Below, piece after piece: positions 11,408 to 21,502 of a DNA stretch of 34,938 nucleotides. The position numbers and the translations under genes are program-made. The stretch is from Lingula anatina (lineage: Eukaryota > Brachiopoda > Lingulata > Lingulida > Lingulidae). Location of the stretch: assembly GCF_001039355.2 (NCBI RefSeq), contig NW_019776074.1:86514-121451 (forward strand). Reading direction: 5' to 3'. Position 1 is the first letter of the stretch. Each line of letters starts with the position of its first letter. Below the pieces are notes generated by a model. The model was not told the origin of the DNA and did not search any database. It was given only the letters and a program-made list of their open reading frames with translations.

Positions 11408-12177
11408 GGGAGGGGTCTGCCAACAGATTTACCTACCTTTCAGACTGTATGTTTCTTCCACCAAATGTCTCCAAGTCTGGAATAAGTTCCTTCAAAGCAG
11501 CGACATTTGTTCCGGCCTCATTTTCTATTATCACCAGTGTTTTTGACTTTAACTGAAATAAGGAATCGATGCCATGGGTTCTATGACAAACGATTTTTTT
11601 TTCGAATTTTATACATTACTCAACAAAAATACAAGTTTGGCTGTCTCAGACGATAGTGTCAGAATCATGTCAATGCAAAAATTGTCAGTTTTTGTGAACA
11701 TATTCAAAACCTTAAAAATATCGATTGCTTTGAAATAACACACCTTTGCATTGGAATTTACGCTTTAACAAATTTTGTCGCAATACATACTTGATTAAGA
11801 GCTATGTCTAGGAATTTTGAACGTGGTCGGTACGCATACGCCGGCTAAAATGAAAAGACATGAAGTTGCATCGATGTATAACGTTGGTGTATTATTTTGG
11901 AACATAAGGACACATCGGCATATCTAACGTGAAAGGTGAATGTATGACACACGTGTTCTATTTCATTAGTTGTTTTAAAGACCTGCGTGCTCTATTGTTT
12001 CCCTATATTTTGTTTCAATGGAAAACCATTGGATCGACAGAGGAGCTTTAACATGAGAACAGAAACAACTGTCATACTTTTGTAATTCCTTTGAAAATGC
12101 ATTTGAATATAATTTTCTATGCTTTTTGTTTTTGCTTCTAAAATTACATATAATTTGAGATAACATAACGTAATTAC

Positions 12178-12312
12178 CGCGTTTATGACAACGCCAATTT
12201 GTGCTGCAGCATATACCATATATACATATGAAGCGTCCGGAACACTTGTAATGGTGAGAAGATCTCCCTTCTTCAAACCTAGTGCCAGCAGTCCTTTGGC
12301 GAGTTCTGTGCT
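12178..12312 (-). CDS. copy M exon 3b (STELAKGLL...VVINA)
   Basis: A 135 nt exon, phase 0 at both ends, with acceptor TTTTCAG and donor GTAATT. It encodes 45 residues containing LKKGDLLTITSVPDASY and AQIGVVINA, part of the N-terminal subdomain of the adenylation fold. It differs from copy 3a at L/M, L/F and I/F positions. Together with exon 4b (11791-11844) it forms the second copy of an exon pair inside gene M. Confidence 0.8.
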
Positions 12313-12709
12313 CTGAAAACCAATCAGTTCAGGTTAGCTTTATTCTTGCCGGGTAAACACAGTGATTAAGCTCTGACTATTACATAATCACAACTGTGTG
12401 ACACGCGTCGTCTACAATAGGTATGCATGTATCAGTTATTCTGATTATGATTTCAAAACCTGTCATTAACTACTGTGTATTAAAACTCAGAGACCAGCTA
12501 GGCAGCGTAATACTTATCATGGTCGTAAAGCGACTCTTTTTCAAAACCTTGGACGAAGTTCAGTTACCTTAACATAATTCCATCAGTTACTCTAAGGGTT
12601 CATTCCCAATCACACTATCGTCCTACGCAGAAGGATCCAAGTCTCGCTGAATTCAATCAGGTGTTCAGATTAGCAAACGTCCTCTCGTTTCCAACGTAAA
12701 TACACTATA

Positions 12710-13342
12710 GCTAATAAGTCCCCGGTCACTTTAATAGCACACGCTGTCTACATCAGACGCGCTAATGCGCACGTCCCCGACAGTGTTAATGATAGGGGGA
12801 TTACGATGGACAGCGCATGTTGCTCACAGCAGTAGGCACTGCCGCCGAAGTTAAACCGGTAATTAAGTCTTTAACTTGACTAAACATGTTTTGCTTTGTA
12901 ACTTGCGTCCTTCAGTCTTGCTGTTGCGGAAGCGCCGGCGGGACATATCTCCACCTTGCCGATATTTATCCCGACTCTCGACTTTAAAAGTATTATTGGT
13001 TTTGATTTTATCAAAGTCTTATTATATCAGAAAACCTGCATATTTTCATACGTTAAGAGAATTATAGAAACTGTAGAAAAAGCTACTCGTACATCAGGGA
13101 TAAAAAACAACACCTTGCAGCACTATTACCTATTATTCATCACCAGAAGTTACTGTTTCACTTTTTTCTCCCAAATTACAAAGTCTGATGACAACTGAAA
13201 GCCTTTAGCCATACCTCAGGGCAGTGGGAGATAGTCTGGATTTGATTAAATGTAATAAAAGTATATTTTGAAGAATTTTCCTAGCCTTCGGCAATTTCCG
13301 CAAAGCTTCGGCATGCGCGGCAATACAGAGCTGTCGATATCT
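12710..13342. other. sequence unique to one copy of the exon 3-4 block
   Basis: Homology with 14668-15036 stops at CGTTTCCAACGTAA. The following 630 bp up to the N at 13343 has no counterpart elsewhere in the window. It contains palindromic words (GCGCTAATGCGC) but no recognisable protein. It could be an inserted element or an allele-specific intron segment. Confidence 0.5.
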
Positions 13343-13343
13343 N
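13343..13343. other. single N at exon 3-4 duplication breakpoint
   Basis: Sequence 3' of the N (ATAACACACC...) restarts a segment already present at about 11734, so the N marks the boundary between the two copies of the exon 3-4 block in gene M. Confidence 0.9.
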
Positions 13344-13602
13344 ATAACACACCTTTTCATTGGAATTTACGTTTTAACAAATTTTGTCGCAATACATACT
13401 TGATTGAGAGCTATGTCTAGCAATTTTGAACGTGGTCGGTACGCATACGGCGGCTAAAATGAAAAGACATGAAGTTGCATCGATGTATAACGTCGGTGTA
13501 TTATTTTGGAACATAAGGTCACATCGGCAGATCTTACATGATAAGATGAATGTATGACACACGTGTTCTATTTCATTTGTTTTTTAAAGACCTGAAGGCT
13601 CT

Positions 13603-14345
13603 CCCAACACAGGCTTCAAACAACTACGCATGCGCGAAAAGTGCGCTGTTTGAGAAGTTGGTGAAATTGACAAAGCCTGCCGGTGTTTACCGTCTGGTTG
13701 ATTTAATTTCATTTGCTCTCTGGTTTCTTTTTGAAAATTTATATTAGAAATGTTCGAGTGATTTTATCTTGTAAAAAGTAAATCCGTCGGAATTCGTTAG
13801 AATAACATTTATTTTACCTTCATTTTAAAGGGATTCCCATTGTATTTATAGTGTTATATGTGGCCCCAATTGGGATTTTCACCCCTCCTCCACTCTTGAT
13901 TAATAAAATTCTTCATGGGCCAGATTGAAAATGATATTGCAAAATACATTCTAAATCGTAGGAAGCTTAATTGCAGATAATGCTGCGAGGACATTCTTGT
14001 GCAAGGGCGAACTTGGCCAATATAATTTCTTTTACTTTCTCCAGTTTCTCCCGGTTTTGGAGCGCCTGTTCTAATTTTTGAAAGCAAGGTAATGGAACCA
14101 AACAATACGATGCAATATGTAATCTCGTAAAATTTGCTATTTTTAAGTAAAGACCATAGCATGGAGTACATTGAAATGCGACTCGTTTATTATTATGATC
14201 TTCAATAATAGTTAATATAAAATATGCTATATAATTAGTTCTTGTTCCCGGCCTATTTATGAACTTAATTGATTTTTTTAATATTTGGAGATTAAAAACA
14301 CAAAAGTTGTCTGGTTTCATATCGAGGCACCACATATTGTTCGTT
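13603..14345. mobile_element. about 740-bp unidentified insertion between M exons 3a and 4a
   Basis: Copy R and the 3b block read GACCTGNNGGCTCT then GTTTCCC without interruption (31020-31043, 11980-12005). Here about 743 bp are inserted after GGCTCT (13597-13602), and a similar GCTCT word precedes GTTTCCC on the right, suggesting a 5-bp target duplication. No clear terminal inverted repeats and no TG...CA ends were found; the class is unknown. Confidence 0.55.
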
Positions 14346-14532
14346 TGCTCTGTTTCCCTATTTTTTGTTTCAATGGAAAACCAATGGATCGCCAGAGGGG
14401 CTTTAACATGACAACAGAAACAACTGTCATACTTTTGTAATTCCTTTGAAAATGCATTTGAATATAATTTTCTATGCTTTGTGTTTTTGCTGCTAAAATT
14501 GCATATAATTTGAGATAATATAACGTAATTAC

Positions 14533-14667
14533 CGCGTTAAAGACAACGCCAATTTGTGCTGCAGCATATACCATATATACATATGAAGCGTCCGGAACAC
14601 TTGTAATGGTGAGAAAATCTCCCTTCTTCATCCCTAGTGCCAGCAGTCCTTTGGCGAGTTCTGTGCT
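14533..14667 (-). CDS. copy M exon 3a (STELAKGLL...VVFNA)
   Basis: A 135 nt phase-0 exon with intact acceptor and donor, encoding the same 45-residue segment as exon 3b with the [12 protein letters not shown] and VVFNA variants also found in copy R (31217-31351). It is followed on the minus strand by exon 4a (13400-13453). Including both pairs in one transcript would keep frame but repeat 63 residues. Confidence 0.8.
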
Positions 14668-15670
14668 CTGAAAACCAATCAGTTCAGGTTAGCTTTATTC
14701 TTGCCGGGTAAACACAGTGATTAAGCTCTGACTATTACATAATGGCAACTGTGTGACACGCGTCGTCTACAATAGGTATGCATGTATCAGTTATTCTGAT
14801 TTTGATTTCAGTACCTGTCAGTACCTACTGTGTATTAATAACTCAAATACCTGCCAGGCAGCGTCCGTAATACTTGTCATGGTAGTAAAACGACTCTTTT
14901 TCAAAACCTTGGACGAACATAATTTCATCAGTTACTCTAAGGGCTCTGACACTATTGTTCTACGTAGAAGGACCTAACTGTCGCTGAATTCAATCAGTTG
15001 TTCAGATTAGCTAACGTCCTCTCGTTTCCAACGTAAGACGTATAATCACCTGTTTTTCTGTTTCTTTTTTCAAATTAACTTTATTCACTCAGCGAAAAAA
15101 GAAAATCTACATAAATGAAATATTTAAACAAATAATCAAAAATTAAAAGCATATGTATATAATAATCCGTGCTTATCTGTTGCATTTAACGAGAGTTCCC
15201 GCAGAGTTGGTTTGCTCTACGGAGAACGATTGTTTCATGGGGTATGCGCCCTTATCCTTGGAATACGTTGTCCGTGTAGTTTTCTGTGTAGTATTTCTTA
15301 TAACAACTGATCTTAGACATGCAACGACATGCCTTGGTATTCCTTGAAAACGCATCTTCAGAAACGTCTGCCTGGCCATACATTCATTATGACTGACATA
15401 CATGTACGATACTATCTCATCAGGTTCACTGGCGGTTTTGTTTCATGTATATATATATATTCATTTATATTCTAGGTGTTGCTGATGGTGCACACATGGG
15501 CTTCAACCCCAACTTTTTCGCAAAGTCATATTGCCAAACCAATTATCGCCCCTGTGCAAAGTTTGCATGCTTCTTTGACAAGATAATCAGTGAAAAAAAC
15601 TTTTCAGTGCATATAATGCTCGTTAGACATTTAAATATATGAACATTTTTTACAAAATGATCAACACTAA

Positions 15671-16172
15671 GGCTTCATTCACATGCAATGTCTATTTTCT
15701 AAATTCTATTTTCTATTCGCGGTATGTCTTATGATCACTGTCTGTGCCCTGAATATCCCGCGGCGTAATTACTGGCAGCGCGAGCCAGTTACTTATACGA
15801 AGCTGTAATTAATTCTCGGCTGTGCTCGGAGGAGATTCTGATACCGTGACGCATGCGCAGTAGGAAGTTAGCAAGTTAATGACGACCGCGATTGCTTTGA
15901 AAAATGTGTTTGTCGATTTTGTGCAACAACAAGACAAAGAAGACGAAGAAGCTATACACACGACCGATACGAGTGCAACCGCCATGATTCGTTGGCAAGC
16001 GTATCAGAATCTCCTCCGAGCACAGCCGAGAATTAATTACAGCTTTAGAAGTAACTGGCTCGCGCTGCCAGTGATTACGCCGCGGGATCTTCAAGGAACA
16101 GACCGTGATCATAAGACATACCGCAAATAGAAAATAGAATTTAGAAAATAGACATTGCATGTGAATGAAGCC
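15671..16172. mobile_element. 502-bp Harbinger-like foldback element in M intron 2
   Basis: Inverted repeats begin GGCTTCATTCACATGCAATG and stay alignable for about 170 bp at each end. It is flanked by TAA on the left and TTA on the right. Copy R intron 2 shows the empty site twice (CAACACTTAATCTAC at about 32438 and 33410). A 3-bp TTA/TAA target and these ends fit PIF/Harbinger. The centre holds an 83-codon plus-strand ORF from 15879 (MTTAIALKNVFVDFVQQQDK), possibly the N-terminus of a lost transposase; that is not certain. Confidence 0.8.
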
Positions 16173-16387
16173 TTAATCTACAATATATATATACAGTGCA
16201 TGTGCACTGCTAGTCCTTCCCCGGGACAAACCTGAACACCACTCTTACCTCTAACGTGACACGTATCTGCCCCTCCCTCTGTCAATTGGAGAAGTCACGT
16301 TATGGGCTAGTCCGTCCCTTTTCGTGCTCCCCCATTCCACCTTTAGGCATATATATATTTATATGTATGCTTGTATGAATGTATGTA

Positions 16388-16651
16388 TGTATGTGTTTGC
16401 GTGTGTTTGTGAGTGTGTTTGTGTTTGTGTGTTTGTGTGTGTGTGTGTGTGTATGTGTGTGCGCCTGTGTGTGTTTTTGAGTGTGTGTATGTGTGTGTAC
16501 GTGTGTGTGCGTTTGTGCGTGTGTGTGCGTTTGTGTGTGTGTGTGTGTGTGTATGTGTGTGCGTTTGTGTGTGTGTGTGCGTGCATGTGCGTTGGTGTGT
16601 ATGTGTGCATGTGTGTGTGCGTGTGTGTGCGTTTGTGCATGTGTGTGCGTT

Positions 16652-16694
<43 letters not shown>
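16388..16694. repeat. TG microsatellite, M intron 2
   Basis: More than 300 bp of (TG)n with scattered GCGTTTG interruptions. ORFs in both directions here (VCVCV or THTHT) are low-complexity artefacts. Confidence 0.97.
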
Positions 16695-16696
<2 letters not shown>

Positions 16697-17363
16697 CAAC
16701 GGTGACTCTGATGGAGATTAGAGAAAACAACAATTTCATTCTAATGTAATAATTACTAAACCTCTGTCAAAATAACCAGAGGTAGATGAGAAAGTTTTTT
16801 TTTTACTAATCGTGTAATATTTCGGTTAAAGCGACTATGTGTTTGTTTGGTTATTGTTGTTAAATTCAGTTTTATTTTAAGTTTTCAGTTGTTTCTGTTA
16901 CTCAGTTTATCGAGTAAAATGCATAACAATGAATAAAATTATATTCTTCTTTTGGATTTTAGTATGTGTGTCAACTTCCCCCTCGGGGTGCACAAACTTG
17001 ACCCAGGGTGGTAATTTAAAAAAACGAATTAACTCTTAGATCGCTAACATCCCCCTTCCACCTAACTCGGTTCTGGACCAGTCTTTTCACTGTGGACAAA
17101 CTCACCTTGTCACATATCATTTTATAGGTGAGATCCTGGCCAAACTGCGGCAACCTGATGGCTACCCTGTCCGGCTTTTCCCTGGCCGCTTCCTGCAAGC
17201 ATTCCCACACCGTGCGTCCCACTAGAGGCTCGCTGCTGGCCCCGTGGATGTAACTGTTCTTTAACGGTTCGTTTGGAGGCGTGGCATCGCTGGATACAGA
17301 GGTGAAAAAGAATAATATGCAAACATCGATTCTTAAGTAAATAAACAATTGAACCAACCGACA

Positions 17364-17433
17364 GACAGACCAACAGACAGACAGACAGACCAACAGACAG
17401 ACCGACAGACAAACAGACAGACAGACAGACGGA
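17364..17433. repeat. CAGA tetranucleotide repeat in intron 1 of copy M
   Basis: (CAGA)n with CCAA and CGGA variants. It ends about a dozen bases from the exon 1 donor on the minus strand, so the intron begins GTATAGTATTTGTCCGTCTG. Copy R has a shorter array (34677-34701). Confidence 0.9.
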
Positions 17434-17568
17434 CAAATACTATACCGTGGGTTTTCAACGATTGACTTCCACATCCTTCCTCTCTCAATGTCAGACAGAC
17501 GTATTCGTGAATAGACACTGACACATATACACTCTATACACATCGCTATAATAAATATGTGTGAGATA

Positions 17569-17661
17569 ATACACTGTCACCCGAGCGATATATGCCATAA
17601 CACCTCGAGCGTCAGCGAGGGGTGTTCATGGCATATATCGCGAGAGGGTGACAGTGTATTA
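17569..17661. repeat. 93-bp stem-loop at the end of the retroelement insert
   Basis: AATACACTGTCACCC pairs with GGGTGACAGTGTATT, followed inwards by GCGATATATGCCAT with ATGGCATATATCGC and AACACC(T)CTCG with CGAGGGGTGTT. It would fold into a long hairpin. It could be the 3'-terminal structure recognised by a LINE or a separate foldback element. Confidence 0.7.
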
Positions 17662-17890
17662 TTTGACATACATACCGAGAAGAAATATAGTCATTTCACC
17701 CTAAAACACCCCTAAAACCGAATAAAGTGACCCCAAATCATGCTCTAGAGATGTTATATGGAATAAACTCGTCCACGTGCGCTGGTCACCTCTCGCAAAA
17801 TTCTTATGTAATCTGTATCTGTCCATATACGTCTGTATAGTAACCAATACTGGCATGAAGTAGACGGGTAGAGGAGAGCGCATGGGAATT

Positions 17891-18013
17891 TTAGTCAAAT
17901 AGCAGTCCTGATCTAAAACTTTCAACAGTTTCAGCATTTACTTGATGGTCGCTGAGTGCATTCCAATCGGAGACTGTTCGGACAATGAATGTGTTTTTTC
18001 TAACGGGTGTTTT
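17891..18013 (-). pseudogene. non-LTR retrotransposon reverse-transcriptase C-terminus
   Basis: In the same open frame directly after the integrase fragment comes KNTFIVRTVSDWNALSDH and ETVESFRSGL, then a stop. This resembles the extreme C-terminal motif (N-x-F-F-x-R-T-x-x-x-W-N-x-L-P ... V-x-x-F-K) of LINE reverse transcriptases of the CR1/L2/Jockey type. The fusion to integrase is chimeric and does not belong to one element family. Confidence 0.65.
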
Positions 18014-18031
18014 ACTACGTTGAAGTTGAAT

Positions 18032-18273
18032 AAATATCACTCCGTAATGTTTCATTTCTTTACGGCCATTTTTGATAAAGAATGGACCAAAGAAATCTAT
18101 GCCAGTGTATGTAAACGGGTGTTCTTCACTTCCACGATCTATAGGTAAATCAGCCATTTTTTTATCAGGAAGTGGGGCTCTCATCTTTCTGCACGTTATA
18201 CACTGAGAAATCATTTTTCTAACTGCTGAATTCCCATGAATCACCCAGTATGTCTGACCAGTAATGTCTGACC
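18032..18273 (-). pseudogene. BEL/Pao-type integrase fragment
   Basis: The minus strand reads YWVIHGNSAVRKM, then a zinc-knuckle-like CITC, KMADLP, and FTYTGIDFFGPFFIKNGRKE, the signature of the retrotransposon integrase (zinc-binding CxxC, and the first catalytic Asp in TGIDFFGPF) as found in BEL/Pao elements. It is cut off after HYGVIF. Only about 75 residues remain; no LTRs, protease or reverse transcriptase were seen. Confidence 0.8.
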
Positions 18274-18350
18274 AATTTGATCAAATTTTGCTAAATACTT
18301 GGCGTGGACGTTCAACTGGCTTGAAAAGTGTTTAACCGTCGACACTGACC

Positions 18351-18746
18351 ATGCGCGTCTCAGCTGAGCCACACCTAGCTGGGGCTGCTGCGGAAAAAGA
18401 TCCCAAGGCAAAACCTCTACTTTTTAGTGACATTTCTGATAAAGTAGGAGCTTCGGACCAGAATATAGTGAAACTAATTTTTCACAAGTGCGAAGGAGAC
18501 ATAAATTTACTCTTTGGTGATATTTCTGACAAGGTAGTTTCGGAATATAGTCAAAATCAAACGGAGGTTTATTTCAAGTCCACAGGAGTAATAATTCTAC
18601 GTTTTGGTGACATCTTTTACTACGAGGCGGTTTCGGGATATACATGTGCTGGTTTTCAGAGCATTCATGTGCTACATGTAATTACAAGTTCAAAGGGGGG
18701 GATAGATTTGATTTTTACCGATATATCTGATAAAGAAGAAGAATGA
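18351..18746 (+). repeat. diverged tandem repeat with open frame (DISDK repeats)
   Basis: A 131-codon plus-strand ORF contains LLFSDISDKVG, LLFGDISDKVV, LRFGDIFYYEAV and LIFTDISDKEE at roughly 90-110 bp spacing. The repeats are visible in DNA (TTTTGGTGATATTTCTGATAAAG-like words) and partly decayed. No known family recognised. It is probably part of a transposable element or a minisatellite. Confidence 0.4.
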
Positions 18747-19026
18747 CCAGCTTAAAAACAAAAGGTAAATCACATAACCCTCGTTAAAAAACTATAGATT
18801 TACAAATAATTTGTATGCACGCGTGGCTTAAATGTAAACTAATTCCCGTTTTCAAACCATACCCATATGATATGACTTAGTGTAATAGAATTATAAAGAA
18901 TAAACGTGAAAAGCGGCTCGAGGTTGCCCTCGATCTTCACTGAAGCTTGACTAAATGGACAGGCTTCAGTGATCAGCATATCGCCACGGTCATATAACAT
19001 CCCTAGGTATGTATAGTTTATAAATA

Positions 19027-20415
19027 AACGTTATTTATGATGTCTCACTCCTGATTGGTGGATCCTTGTCTTTATCCAGAATGACTTGACAGTCACTGGT
19101 TTATACTAATCCGCAGACCTTGATAATGGTCGAATATTTTTTTTTTTTTTTGAAACTCCATCCGTAATGTCATATAAATTTTAATGCAAAGAGTATTTAT
19201 TTAAGGGCAACTCCTTGGGATCTTCCCTCCAAATGGATTTTGCCGGGAAAATAACCAATTTTCTCTTACTCACGGATCTTATATCAATCCCTCTCTGCAC
19301 TTGAATTCGATCTTAAATTTTAATTTTAATTTTAAAATATTATAGAGGTTGACTTAGTTTAAAATTTCCGACCAGTCATTATAACCAGCGAACATCTTCT
19401 TAAGCTCCCACAGAAGTATCAACATCAGGTACGCTCCGGAAAAATTGTTTAAGGGGTTTAATCGTTTTTAAGGTTTATGTAAGGTTTTTACGAAAAGCCG
19501 TGGAAGGCAAAAAATAAACACTTGCGAGATTTTCAAACCCATGGAGTGCACCTTTCATGATCACCTATTAATAGATATAGAATTTTACTTGCTTGATGGG
19601 CCCTAGCTTAAGTTGACTGGATTTTAGAAAGCCAGTTAGCCCCATGTCTTGGAAAATGTCTGTTTTGCGCACAGGCCCTGAGAGACTGTGACATGTGAGT
19701 TGGGAGGATATTTTTGTACATGTAGCTATATGTGGGTTACAAAGATAAACATACACCCAACCGATATTATCTCTGTCATAACGTCCTACTTAAAGTGATA
19801 ATAACTCTTCGTTTCGGCCAAAAAATGAATTTTCCTGCAGTGAACAACAATTTTCTCATACTTACCAATGGTTAATGAATCCATTTTTACATTCAAAGTT
19901 AGTACCTGTTTTTTTTCTAAAAAGTTTGGTTTTTTGTTAAATTCTCTTAAGAGATTTTAACAGAGTATAGCCATCAATGGAGGTTACGTCGTCTAAAGAC
20001 AAGCTCAGATATCAGAATAATAGCTATAACTGCCGTTTTGTGGTAAAACAGAATATATTATATTTCCATGAGTTATTCACAATGTTTTTACTGTGAAATA
20101 TAGATCTCATATGAAGAGTTATTATCCCTTTAAGCTGCCTGTCACCGCCTTGTCTTTGTCCTTATTTTGGACGGCATTTTTTCATTTGTTTCTCTAACCT
20201 GGATTTCAAAGCGATAAAAAAACGTCTACCATTGCGGTTTACTATATATTTCGTTCGGCTGTGAACATCCAGTTTTTGTCAACACCAGAGATTTTGTTTG
20301 CCTTGTTGTGTTCACATACAGTATGTAAACTATTTCAACAAATGAAATGAAGACTCCATTACCATAGACATCATCGGTCTAAATGGATCGACCCAACTAT
20401 GTGGGACTCTCACTA
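19027..20415. other. intergenic DNA upstream of copy M, no gene seen
   Basis: The first 100 bp (to about 19125) match the region upstream of copy R exon 1. The rest is AT-rich with a T homopolymer at 19138-19151 and no protein or RNA gene that I recognise. Confidence 0.6.
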
Positions 20416-20418
20416 ATA

Positions 20419-20828
20419 CCCCATTCCCACAGATTTTGGGGAGTCTCACTAGATTACTGTCAGCTTAGCCAGCTTAAATTTCTGTCCCGCCCACTACAAG
20501 CTGTAAGGGGGTAATTTACTACCGTGCGTGCTCGGCTGACATCAATTTAGCGTGAACCCCCAGGGAGTTAGATCGATCTAGTTTGGATCAATCTAATCTC
20601 TGGGAATGGGGTCCAAGGGCGTATTCTCAGACATTTAGATTGATCGATCTATCCCCGTGGGGAGTCTCACTAGATTGCTGTCAGATAATCCGGTTTAAAT
20701 GTCCGTCTCGCCTACATGTACTGCAAGCTGTATGGGTTTAGTTAACTTTCGTGCCCGCTCGGCTGACAGCTATTTAGCGTGAACCCCCAGGGAGTTAGAT
20801 CGATCTAGTTTGGATCAATCTAATCTCT
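20419..20828. mobile_element. pair of related small inverted-repeat elements
   Basis: Unit 1 (20419-20611) has inverted ends CCCCATTCCCA(C/G)AGATT. Its core, from GGGGAGTCTCACTAGATT to GATCGATCTAGTTTGGATCA, recurs as unit 2 at 20659-20828 with about 85% similarity by eye. Both are non-coding. Confidence 0.55.
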
Positions 20829-21026
20829 AAGAACAATCAGCTACGCTGAATGACACCCCTCCTCTTGTTTCATATGTACTCGAATAATCACCAGCATTTC
20901 TGTATTCTAGTTAACGCCGAGAGGGGGCGTGTTAATCTGTTAAGCTAATTTCAGGCAATGTAAGTCCCCGCAGAATTGCTTTGTAGACCAATGGTGACTA
21001 TGGCCACATACAGAACAGTGGACTTA

Positions 21027-21502
21027 GGGCGCATTCTCAATACAAAACCGCCTAATCTTTTAATAGTCTCTCCGCCTCTCACACGCCTCCCCACACGTCG
21101 TCCCTGCGGGGTACAATAATTAAATCTCGGCTCCGAACATGAATATCTCTGGTGGTATTATCTCCGTAGAAAGTCGATCCATTGCTGCTCTACGGGCCAA
21201 TTCATTCCTTTTTCGTCTCTGTTCTGAAAGATAATAGAACAGAAGAGCTTTTTTCCTTCGATCGCCTTCAGCCGTCATGCTTTCTTCACCACGAGTTTAA
21301 CTGATGAGCAAGCGCACTTAATATTTCTCAGGTAGAACGGAGCCGAGATTTAATTACTGTACCCCGCAGGGACGACGTGTGGGGAGGCGTGTGAGAGGCG
21401 GAGAGACTATTAAAAGATTAGGCGGTTTTTCTTTCATGTACGTCCGCCATTTTTAGTTCTCAGGATTTGTAAAGCCTGGCTCAATTCGTTGAGAATGCGC
21501 CC
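21027..21502. mobile_element. 476-bp Harbinger-like MITE with long nested inverted arms
   Basis: Ends GGGCGCATTCTCAA in inverted orientation are flanked by TTA (21024-21026) and TAA (21503-21505). Internal arms of about 90 bp (AAACCGCCTAATCTTTTAAT ... CTCGGCTCCG) are nearly perfect inverted repeats. The centre, read on the minus strand from 21277, encodes a short ORF starting MTAEGDRRKKALLFYYLSEQ; arginine/lysine-rich starts like this are common at the N-terminus of Harbinger transposases. Only about 52 codons remain. Confidence 0.7.

Larger units (their letters stand above)
4732..17474 (-). pseudogene. ACSF2-like acyl-CoA ligase, copy M (rearranged, frameshifted)
   Basis: Tandem paralogue of copy R with the same intron positions. 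Exons: 17446-17474, 17106-17289, 3a 14533-14667, 4a 13400-13453, 3b 12178-12312, 4b 11791-11844, 11437-11552, 10992-11045, 10091-10202, 9515-9610, 8878-9074, 8571-8668, 8208-8278, 7741-7848, 7438-7585, 6784-6931, 6636-6694, 5907-5964, 5555-5626, then second copies of exons 16 and 17 at 5084-5141 and 4732-4803. Exon 13 is 148 nt against 149 in R: one base is missing near 7560-7566 after codons for VDKNK, which shifts the frame. No equivalent of the R terminal exon (VSKEELLKN...) is present before copy L begins. The upstream region is split by a retroelement fragment. Other exons are open and most differences from R are substitutions. It may be a young pseudogene, or a working gene seen through sequencing and assembly errors. 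Confidence 0.75.
17558..19019 (-). mobile_element. 1.46-kb composite retroelement fragment upstream of copy M
   Basis: The sequence is homologous to the copy R 5' region on both sides (up to 17557 and from 19020) and is split by this block, which is flanked by ATAAATA (17551-17557, 19020-19026). Inside, on the minus strand, are an integrase fragment, a LINE-like reverse-transcriptase tail, a 3' region ending in a strong hairpin, and an unassigned 5' part with a DISDK repeat ORF. The A/T-rich flanking repeat makes the target duplication plausible but not certain. Confidence 0.65.

Noticed and set aside
15445-15642. Cysteine-containing ORF ([12 protein letters not shown]...) repeated at about 32222-32413 and 33202-33388, preceded by a TTCTAG acceptor-like site
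   Set aside because: It lies on the opposite strand inside intron 2 of both genes. The copies differ mostly by amino-acid-changing substitutions, no linked exons were found, and the repetition follows from the intron duplication.
16324-16749. Long ORFs on both strands rich in Cys-Val or Thr-His
   Set aside because: Direct translation of a TG microsatellite.
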